Of a DNA stretch of 64,000 nucleotides, positions 1 through 10,500 are shown one piece after another. Made by a program: the position numbers and the translations under genes. Source of the stretch: Paralvinella palmiformis (Eukaryota; Annelida; Polychaeta; Terebellida; Alvinellidae); contig JAODUP010000150.1 of assembly GCA_025642065.1 (NCBI GenBank), positions 731,001 to 795,000 on the forward strand, in the 5' to 3' direction. Numbering within the stretch: the stretch's first letter is position 1; the number at the start of each line of letters is the position of its first letter. The notes below the pieces were generated by a model. The model was not told the origin of the DNA, ran no database searches, and worked only from the letters and a program-made list of their open reading frames with translations.

Positions 1-32
<32 letters not shown>

Positions 33-1555
33 TATTTAATTAATTAATCTATATATATGATATACTATTCAAGTGTCAGTTTGTTTATCAATGAATTAAG
101 CTTCAAATGTTTAAAGAAGAAGAAGAAACCATTGTTGGCTTGTCATCTTCTCTTTTTAGGTTAAAAATATCAGCCTGCGACATCTAATTAGAGCGTGTTT
201 ATTTAATGACAATTACATTTACAATAATAACTTATTACATCTAAGATATTCTAAAAAATAAACAGATCGACAGATTTGTATATTTCTTTGCCCATTTCCT
301 CCATTTGTCCATTTGTCCAAGTTCAATATTATTATATTCGTAATCAATTATTAAAATACGTTATCGGCGTCATTGTATAGGTGTGTCTATGGCAAACTAT
401 TTCCGGTCTGTTTGTTATGCTATCATGACGTCATTGATATTTAAGGATTAATAAAGCCATTCTGGTTACTAACAATCATACATTACGTCACAGAAATAGA
501 TAAATGTGTCTAACATTAGTACTGGATATAATTAATGTAGGAATGAAAAGTACGTTATGATAATGGTCAAATCATAACGTTTTAAAATAAGATTTTCCAT
601 TTTGGAAATCTATAATTATAACAATTAGAATATTAAATGCTATGACTGATAAACACAACAGATAATTCTATTATATACCATGGTCTCCTTTTAAATCCCT
701 AAAACGAATAAATTATTTCACTTAGTCAATGGATACAACCTAATTTGATGTAATGTATCCTTTGTTGTGTACAAAAATTTACTTGTTTATTAGTTAATAG
801 TATTGAATATACATTTCCTGTTTATTGCAGTCCGAAATATAAATTCATGATCAGTTAAATTATATTGCTGCTATATGCATGATAGTCTTTACACTTATAT
901 TATATTATATTATATTATATTATATTATATTATGAAACATCAGCGAAATAATTACGTTTATGATCGATATTTTTAAATGGAACAAGACAACAAATTTACT
1001 TTATTACAAGTAAGCAAGTAAGCAAACTCTGCAGTTGAATGTCATAATATAGAGATGATGATGATGATATACATTTCTGGATCAAAATGCAGTTATTCAA
1101 TCACAACATGATACGTGATATCGACGTGATATCGACGTGATATCGACGTAGAATGGTAGACTATGTCATGAACTTAGAAGAACAATAAATATTATTGTTT
1201 GTAGGAGTGGAGGATTGTTGTTAACTGATACAGTAGTCAAATTAATGTATATGCACACATATTGACATACATACAGATAGACCGAGGCAGTAAGTATAGG
1301 CAGACAGGCAAACACGCACGGATGCACACACAGGCACACACATACACAAGCAATCAATTTTAACCAAACTCAGAGCAATGAGACATAATTTCATGAAGGC
1401 TTGAGGCCAATTAAATTACATACGTTTTATTGCTCACCATCACACTATGTCCATTATTGTTGTACCACGTGATGATGTGATACGTGACGTCATTACTGAG
1501 CAGACTCTGGCTATTATAACATATAAACTAAGAGAGAAAACAACTAAAACAAACC
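1..1555. other. Intergenic DNA upstream of gene A
   Basis: No coding region was recognised here. The stretch holds a (TA)n run at 1-29, a TATAT-type pentamer array near 898-933, a small triplicated GATATCGACGT motif near 1116-1150, and unremarkable AT-rich sequence. A TATA-like TATTATAACATATAAA lies near 1513-1530, very close to the proposed start codon of gene A, so it is only a weak promoter candidate. Confidence 0.5.
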
Positions 1556-1901
1556 ATGATAGTTTATGTAGAACTATCATTATTGCTCTTCTTTCCAATC
1601 ATCTTAAAGCCATCAAAAGCTACAGGTAAGTTCGGATTACAATAGGAAATAAGGTGTCTTTGTTATCGTCGTGAAAGATTTATCCGAAAGATTAATATAT
1701 CTATATGATTTGATGACGTTCAATATTTATTTTAATTACTAAGAAAATCTGTTTGATATATTTTAATAATAATAATAATAATAATAAGTGTGTGTGTATA
1801 TGTGTATATGTGCATTATGTGCATGTATGTGGTATTTAACTATATGAATATATTTGGACATACACCAAGACAACAAACGTGTACACACACACACACACAC
1901 A

Positions 1902-1947
<46 letters not shown>

Positions 1948-2744
1948 GGTTGTTTATTTATGTTACTGATTTGTTTATATAAATGGAATTGTGTGAATTG
2001 AAACAGTCAGTTATTATTTAATGATAATTTAATATTAAATGATATTTAATATTGTTGTTCCTGTCGTTGTTGAAGCAAAAATTGAAATGCAGTAATTTTA
2101 TAACACTAACGTCACCTCACATCTGACATGCTTCGGTAAATTTATGAACACAACATGTCAAATATATACAACATATGACACGAATGTCGACATATGACAC
2201 GAATGTCGACATATGACACGAATGTCGACATATGTTTTGTTAATTATTTGATCATATTTATCAATATATATTTTCATTATTTTAGTAGCCTATTATTGCT
2301 ATAAGAAGGATAATAAGCCATTATACGTTCGCTGTCCACGTGACTTACGGATCCAAATTAATGAAGGATTATACGTAAGAAGTGTATCTGGATCGTGTTA
2401 TTACGCTATTGGAGATACTGTTTGTAGTCGGAGGATAGGACGACGGATACGATGTTGTGGAGCTGAAGTATGTAAGATGAAGACCAAACCTGTTTATTTA
2501 TCAAATTGTGGATATGCCAGCTTCTTCCGTCTCAGTTATCAATGTTTGCCAGGTAAGATATTATGATGGGATAAATGACAGGTCTAAATAACTTAATATG
2601 ATCGTATTAAACTGGATCATTCTGATAAAGTGATCCTGATCCAAGTGACAGATCTGAGCTCTTTAGGATTGGATACTTGTGAAACAAAATTAAAACTTTA
2701 AAAAATCTATGATTATTAAAACTGTTGTAAACAATTCAGGTTCT

Positions 2745-2779
<35 letters not shown>

Positions 2780-3123
2780 TAGAGTGATATTAACACATTT
2801 TATTGTATTAACCCTCAGTTGTGTATATAGGTCATCACGGGATGGTGATGTGTATATAGGTAATCACGGGATGGTGATATATGGAAGGAAAATACTTCGT
2901 AAATGAGTACATTCTAAAAATGACATTTTAAGATTAATTGTTAGTATTTTTAATTGTTAAAAGTGAGTCAATAATTATCATAACTTCAATTTATTTTGCA
3001 CAAAATTTATTTTGTGCCTTCGACTTCATTATTTTTATATTTAATTATATTATACATAATTCCAATATTGTCAACGTCAGGTGGTTCGTGGTAATTGTTT
3101 ATTAATATTATTATTATTATTAA

Positions 3124-3154
<31 letters not shown>

Positions 3155-4193
3155 AAATTAGTATTATGTATTAATCCTACAATTTACTGCATTCATTTTT
3201 TTACAGAAAACCAAATAACATGTCACAAGAAAGATCCCGAAGCCCGTTCTATATTGTCTTCTAACATGGGATCATTGCCAACCAGGATTAACGTAAAACA
3301 ACAGACAGCTGAATTCTGGATCAGCTTCACGGATCATCCCGCTGTCTCTGATCAGTATCAACATCTTCCACTGTCTACAGCTCCGGATACACTTATTGGT
3401 TTCCATAGAATTATTTCTGAAGATGCGAAAAACGACAATCAGTTTAAAGTGTCTACTCCTATTATTAACATAGCAAGCTTTACGAGCTCAACGACTAATT
3501 CGGCAGAGAAATCACGGGTTAGCTATCATAAATATTCGACAGAGGCGCCACTAATTACTTATTTTGATAATTCGACAGAGGCGCTACCGGTAACTTACGA
3601 TGGTTTCTCCGGTCGGGACAATATTCCAGAAGAAACAGCCAACGGGAGAAATAACACATTTAAACACTTTAATGGTAAGCTAAAATGTGGAACATTTGAA
3701 ATAACCGTTTCTTAAAAAACACACAACAACAGAATATACATTATTTCCTAAACAATTATGTACCGATATATGTTGACCACCATCGTCGTCGTCGTCGTCG
3801 TCGTCGTCGTCATCATCATCATCATCATCATCGTTATTTATTTACCCAATCTAAAAATAGCTTTAAATCATCATAATCATAATAATAATAATTATTATTA
3901 TTATCATACTACAAAAATTTTACTTTAAAAAACTACATGACAATTTTATCATTATCATTGTTATATATCACACGTTACGAATCCAACGCTTAGGAAAAGG
4001 TAAGATACATAATACACACACACACACACAATATATATGTAACTTTATTTTTATTAGATGTAGTCAACAATAACTACTGATGCGATTCCGAAGATGTGCA
4101 ATGGTTCATGGAAGAACTAATCAAGTAGTATATTCCGGATCAATCCTGACAGTCAAGTCGTAAACCTCCAAATTCCCGAAAGAAAATGGATCC

Positions 4194-4228
<35 letters not shown>

Positions 4229-4630
4229 ATATATGTACACTTCTATTATATTAGAGGTAGTCAACCAATAACTACTGATGCGATTCCCGAAGATCGTGCA
4301 ATGGTTCATGGAAGAACTAATCAAAGTAGTATATTCCGGATCAATCCTGACAGTCAAGTCGTAAAGCCTCCAAAGGTTCCCGAAAGAAAATGGATTCCTG
4401 TGAATAAATCTGTGCTATCCTCTAACAAGACATTCCTTAGAGATGATAATAATGCGGACAATATGAGAGTGAGCTGTTCTTCTGGAAATTCCTTCAAGTC
4501 AGTGACGTCTTCTGGAGGAGAAAGTAGTCAGGATATCGGAGTAGAACTGTCAACAATAACATTGATCCGTGAAACGCTGAATCCAGAATATGGAAGCTTA
4601 CAGAGAATGTCATGTTCGATAAAATGTTGA
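1556..4630 (+). CDS. Secreted SUEL/rhamnose-binding-lectin-like protein, 4 exons (gene A)
   Basis: Spliced model: exons 1556-1625, 2286-2552, 3207-3674 and 4257-4630. All introns are GT-AG and phase 1, and the joined frame is 393 codons including TGA. Residues 1-23 form a hydrophobic signal peptide (MIVYVELSLLLFF...), which fixes the start. Residues about 28-112 hold nine cysteines (28, 40, 61, 70, 80, 81, 86, 98, 110). The pattern RCP...I.I....Y.R...C......C......CC....C......NCG....F.LSYQC resembles the SUEL/galactose-binding lectin fold of rhamnose-binding lectins. Residues 113-392 are Ser/Thr/Asn-rich with several N-x-S/T sites (NNT, NSS-like), no membrane span and no recognised domain. 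By family knowledge such proteins bind galactose or rhamnose on microbes or eggs; here that role is inferred. The exon 2 acceptor could be 3 nt later (2289). The exon 4 acceptor was chosen because it is the only nearby AG that avoids an immediate stop. The neighbour downstream is a co-directional lectin-like receptor. Confidence 0.72.
4047..4192 (+). pseudogene. Broken near-copy of the start of gene A exon 4
   Basis: This stretch repeats 4254-4400 almost base for base, including the acceptor-side sequence and a flanking (CA)n run. It differs by one substitution and about eight single-base deletions (for example GATTCCG for GATTCCCG, GATGTG for GATCGTG, ATCAAG for ATCAAAG). The deletions destroy the frame. 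Either it is a recent tandem duplication or, more likely, a duplicated assembly segment with uncorrected long-read errors. Confidence 0.75.
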
Positions 4631-4808
4631 AAGAATGATTATAATTAATTGTTATAATATGATATTAGATGTTCCTTACTGGATATCGTCTGCGATGGCT
4701 TCTTGTATTTCTGACAAAAAGTGGAATAGAAAATATTAAAATATTAAATTGATTCTTAAAACAACAAGTGTTTATCTCACTATATATATATATATGTCAG
4801 GATGTGAA

Positions 4809-4852
<44 letters not shown>

Positions 4853-5124
4853 TTAGGTGACACAATAATAAGGACGTAATTTATTATATTAAAAATAAAG
4901 TCGGTTTAGTTTATTTAACCAACATATTATCTTGATTGTGTCCTCGTTAAATAATTATAATTAAGTGATTTATTCCTTTATCAAGTTAAAATCAAATCTA
5001 TAGCAATCTAAACTAATGTTTGTTTGTTTGTTTGTTTGTTCGCAAAGTTATGTCAAAAGAGTTTAAAATGTTGATAAATATGACATTTGATTGTGATTAT
5101 GATATTTACTCATTAAAATTATTA

Positions 5125-5165
<41 letters not shown>

Positions 5166-5283
5166 TAAACTTTTAGTTTTATGAGCCGAGTGTCTAAGTA
5201 TCCCTCAATCAGAGTAAACTTTAAAGTCCGCGAGTAATGAGGCTTTTAGATTTGGTAATTATATCACTATAAACATAGATTAC

Positions 5284-5320
<37 letters not shown>

Positions 5321-6779
5321 ATGATGATGATTGTGTGCTTCTAGTCTCTAAGAAAACTGTTAAACTACTTACAATGTGGATAATAATCAGATATTATGAC
5401 TCCAGAATAACAATAATGTTTCCTATCTGGATCAGTACCCTTTCGTTCATTTCAGATGATAGTTATAACATAACGCACACACGGACTCACGTATTATGGA
5501 GTATAAACGAAGTTGATTTAATAAAGTTGATTTAAAATAGAAAATCCCTGACAAAGAAAAGAAAATTCAAATAAAACAAAGTAGGCGTAGTTCAAAAGCC
5601 TAAAAATTTTCGTTTTGATTATCATTGAGAAGCTGATTGGTAATTTCTCGATCCAAGTTATATCATATACGAAATACATAATCTTGACAATGAACAGACA
5701 CATAAATATGATACTTTCTAATTTCACTAATTTACTTCGTTTTTATGACAGTAAAAATAGTAATAGGAATATTAGAAGTTACTGATATCTGAGTGTTACC
5801 ACATTAAAACAACATATTTACTCCTTTGATATTGTATTAAAAAAAATATACAAAAATAACGTTAGGGTCGTTGTTAATTATTGCTGTAATAAAGAAAATT
5901 GATGGTAGATAAACTTTTCTAAGATTGGTTCTATCAATATTATTATTTTATTTATCATAAATAATATTATAATTTATTAATAATAATATTCTTTCTATAA
6001 CCGATAGTTGATCTGATAGTTGAACCTAACTATGTTAATATATAATTTTTAAACGATCGACTTCAAGACGCCATATTGGTTTACTTTATGACAAATGTCA
6101 CGTTCTAGCAGTAATTTGTTTGTTGTAAGAATTAGAGAACTAACATGTCTCAATATACAATCAACCCTCTGATGTTAGTCATCCCTAACTTCTGTTTATG
6201 GTTCGAGATATTCAATATCAATAATATATCACAATATAGTACAACCCCCCCCCTCACAGACACACAACTATTACAGTGACGTCATTTATAGAGATAATCT
6301 ATTTTAGTAATAAATAAACAATTTACTGGTTTACCCGGATGTGGTTCCGCTCCAGTAATTCTTTCTTTTTCTTGAGACGTGACCTACTAAAAATACACTT
6401 TAAGACATAAGTAAAGTCACTGTCACTGTTACTAGCGCTTATACCTGATAGTATATTTATGATGTGGTATAAAATATTAATTTTCTAGAATGCGATCTCC
6501 AAAAATTAATACATTAATCAAGTTTTATGATAGATTGGCAAAGAATAAACGAGTCTCCTAAAAGGTGTACAATCTTTTTAGCGTAGTGTATACAGAGATA
6601 CAGTATAATGCGATATATGTGACGTCAGCCGCCGAGACCGTGTCAACATAACTCGCTGACTCACCGTATAATGAAAGGAGTTTGAAACAGCAACTACACA
6701 CAAGCCGTTCATATTGAGACTGTTAAGGAACCAAGAACCAACGATTATCGTAGAAGATACATTAATTACTCCAATAGAC
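4631..6779. other. Intergenic DNA between genes A and B
   Basis: No coding sequence was recognised. It contains (TA)n runs near 4783-4796 and 4812-4848, an (ATT)n run near 5124-5164, (TA)n followed by (GAT)n near 5287-5330, and a short C-run near 6245. ATTAAA at about 4737-4750 could serve gene A as a polyadenylation signal. The last 200 bp should hold the promoter and 5' leader of gene B, but no clear element could be picked. Confidence 0.45.
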
Positions 6780-7554
6780 ATGGAGCTTAGGACATTAAGT
6801 TACTCCATCCTAATATTAATAATGTTATGGAGTTACTCTACAGGTAACTAGAATACAATATTGATTTTATTATTGACATGACCCCGGCCTGTGTACCGGA
6901 AGTTGTACTATCTAAAGGTCTGGGCTGTTCTAGTATGTCATTAAAGTCATTAGAGTATATTATGTATATATCTTACCGTTTTATTGTAGGTTATATATTA
7001 CGATTTTAAATCACAGCCAAACAATATCTCGAAGCTAAATATTATCAGATACTGATAGATTACAATAAGATGAACTCTTAATTAAAGGATAAACGGATAA
7101 AAGGATCAGATAATCTAATAAATCCAGACTGTGTATCACCTATATTACGTTAATAAACTTTGACCTAAATCTTGTGGAAACTTTGTGTTGTGATCGAGTT
7201 AATCAACTTTAAGGTTAATTAAGAGTCGTTGACTTTATTATGAAAAATGAATATGACGTCAGAAGTTTGAAAACTGATGATGATGATGATGATGATGATG
7301 ACATCATTCATGACGAAGATGATGATAGTGATGATGATGGTGTCGATGATGATAATCAGAATAATGATGATGATGGTGATGATAAACATGATGATCATGA
7401 TGATGATGATGATAAACAGGGTGACCCTGTAACATTGTTAGAATATTAACAGTAACAACAACAACAACAACGACAAACAACAAATAATAATAATAATAAT
7501 AATAACATTAATAATAATTTACAATATTTCTTTATTTTCAACATTTTAAAAAGA

Positions 7555-7591
<37 letters not shown>

Positions 7592-10500
7592 AATATTTCT
7601 ATTTTATCAGCTATTTGTGAAGTTGAATGGGTAAAATACGATGGTTATTGTTATTATGTATCTGATGAAGAATCAACATGGTATCAGGCTAATAAATACT
7701 GTAAGGAGAAAGGAGCTCAATTAACAAGTGTATTGAATGATGAAGAAATGAATTTTATTTTTTACACTCAGTAAGTATTCCTTTGATATTTTTCTATTAT
7801 ATTTACGAACGACGAAATATCATAAATACCGTTTTATTTATATTAAAAATGAAACATCAAGTATCGTATGCTTTATTTCAGGAGAGTTAATTCAAGGAAC
7901 TATTGGATTGGTTTAATAAGAGAACGCGTGTGCCGCCGTAGAGGTTTTTGGTGGCTCTACTCAAATAGGTGTAACCTAAAGTGGCACTGGACAGACAATA
8001 GTTCTATATCCTATATTAAGACGTTTGGATTTCAAGATACTGGAGACTGTGTGTACATAGACCATTACCAGGGAATAAAACAATCGACCTGTAATACTAG
8101 TAGTGTTTGGGATTACGACTACGTCTCTTGGGATCCTATCTATTATATATGTAAAAAAGGTAATTGTCTTAATAATTACGTTTGAATTTGACATTATTTC
8201 AGAAGAAGCCATATCCTCACGTTAAGTGGTTGTATTATAATTGTGATCGTGTAATAATTATTATGATCTCAATCCCAGAAGTGAATTCTACGTACGAACC
8301 TCGGAGCAGTAGAGAAGAAACGTCTACAACAAACAGGAACTATCTTACAACAACAACAACATCTATAATAACAAATCTAGATGGACAGAATGATAATACA
8401 AAACATATCAACGACGACGACAACAACAACAACAACAACAACAACATAGGTATGTGTGGCATAAATAATATAATAGTTGGCAGTTATTGATTTATTAATT
8501 AATTAATTATTATTATTATTATTATAAGCATTAGCTTTAATTTTTGTTAATTAGAGACTCCGCCGCCATTAATACTTTCGTTAACTTAGCCATTTCGAGA
8601 TAATCCAGAAATTAATCTAAATATCACGTGATAGGAGGCGCCTCCGTGGTCCAACGGTAGCGTGCTGGACCACAGATCACTACCACCCGTATTCAAATCT
8701 CGGCGTGGGCATATCTGAAGGGTGTTTCATCTTTGACTTCGCTTCATTACCTTTGGAGGTCGCTCGGCCCATTTAGCCTAACATGTGCACAAACGTGGCC
8801 GTAAAACATTAATAATCATCTTATATCACGTGATGGACTTTCGATTATTTTCTCTCAATAATTTATAATAAAAATATAATTAAGCGTCAGCGAATGATTT
8901 ATTCCAATATATCTTAATAATTAATTATATTCTATTATTTGGTTTCAGTTTTACCTGTTGTTGTGGTGGTGATAGCAATAATTATTATTATTGTTGTTGT
9001 TGTTAGTTTGGTCATTATCTGCAAGAGAAGGTAAGTTAATAAAAAGGATGAATTATCTACACATGCCCTAATAGGTGAAATATTTACACTTGCTCTAACA
9101 GGTGAATTATTTACACATGCTCTAACGGTGAATTATTTACGCATGCTCTAACAGGTGAATTATTTACACATGCTCTAACAGGTGAATTATTTACACATAC
9201 TCTAACAGATTAATTATTTACACATGCTCTAACGGTGAATTATTTACGCATACTCTAACAGATGAATTATTTACACATGCTCTAACAGCTGAAGTATTTA
9301 CACATACTCTAACACGTTAATTATTTACACATGCTCTAACAGGTGAATTATATACACATGCTCTAACAGGTGAATTATTTACACATACTCTAACAGGTGA
9401 ATCATTTACACATGCTCTAACAGGTGAATTATTTACACACACTGTAACAGATGAATTATTTACACACACTCTAACAGGTGAATTATTTACATCCTCTAAC
9501 ATGAAGATATTGACACAACCACCTGTACTTTATAAACAAAGAAATAATAATATAAATTATATATAGTCCACCTGGAAGTCATATTTCTGATGAAGAGATA
9601 TTATCTCGATAGAGTTTATTATTCTTCTTCTTTATTTCATATTCATAACAATATACTATTACAAAAACAAAATACAAACACAATTGAACAAACAAACCGA
9701 TATTAAATATACAACATTGTGTATTTACAGCTAATATGTGCATGTGCAATAACTATTCGGTGCGTAGTGTATTTAAGATCCAATGTAATTCCGAGTCATT
9801 AAATATGGAGATATGTTGGAAATAATTATTAATATGTATCACGTGTAAAATATCACGTACCACACTCCCGGTGATATGTAAACTATGTAACCTTTCAGAG
9901 TCATTTATTAATTAGTCTGTGTTTAATTTTAATATTACACATGTTTACTGGAACGGTTCATCCTCAGATAATGTGACTGAAATGTGTAATGCTTTTAAAA
10001 ATGACACCAAATCTACCAATAGTAATAACAAACTCTACCTGATATCATAGATATGAGGAACTATTCTAAATTAATAGAGGGTCGCCACCATGGCTTGTCG
10101 AAGGTGAGATTGTACGACGGAAAAAATGAAATTCACCCGCCATGACGTCAAGTGACACAGGGATCATCCAGTTATCTCGATCCAGACCAAGTTAGATCTA
10201 AGATGCTCTGGGTTAGCCATGACTCTCCCTTCCTCCAAACTTAAAATACTAATTGTTAATAACTGACGCAAGTGTCGGTTAATTTGAATTAATATCAGAG
10301 TTTGGTAAACACTTCGAGTTATAAGAACACAAAATAATCGTCTTAAGGAACTTTACTATACGTTTTGTTTATCTATTTCAGTAACAAATTCGTAAAAATA
10401 TCCCCCCCCCCTGAAATTATATGCTTGGCTGACATACAGTTATAGTCGTGTCATACAAAAAGTTTGTATTAAGTGATGTCAGACTTCAGAAAGTGATAGA

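Noticed and set aside
1447..1629. 60-residue ORF as the start of gene A
   Set aside because: The frame starting at 1556 encodes a proper signal peptide and splices in phase with exon 2; the longer frame does not.
7240..7449. 69-residue Asp-rich ORF
   Set aside because: It is a GAT microsatellite inside the first intron of gene B.
7976..8212. Minus-strand ORF over the CTLD exon
   Set aside because: It is the antisense shadow of exon 3 of gene B, which has clear domain content on the plus strand.
8636..8710. Functional tRNA gene
   Set aside because: A and B boxes are present, but the acceptor stem is not closed, a SINE body follows, and a second copy with target duplications exists.
9580..9612. 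CTGATGAAGAGATATTATCTCGATAG as a hammerhead-like motif
   Set aside because: A small stem is present, but the sequence after it is GATA rather than GAAA, and the outer stem is missing.
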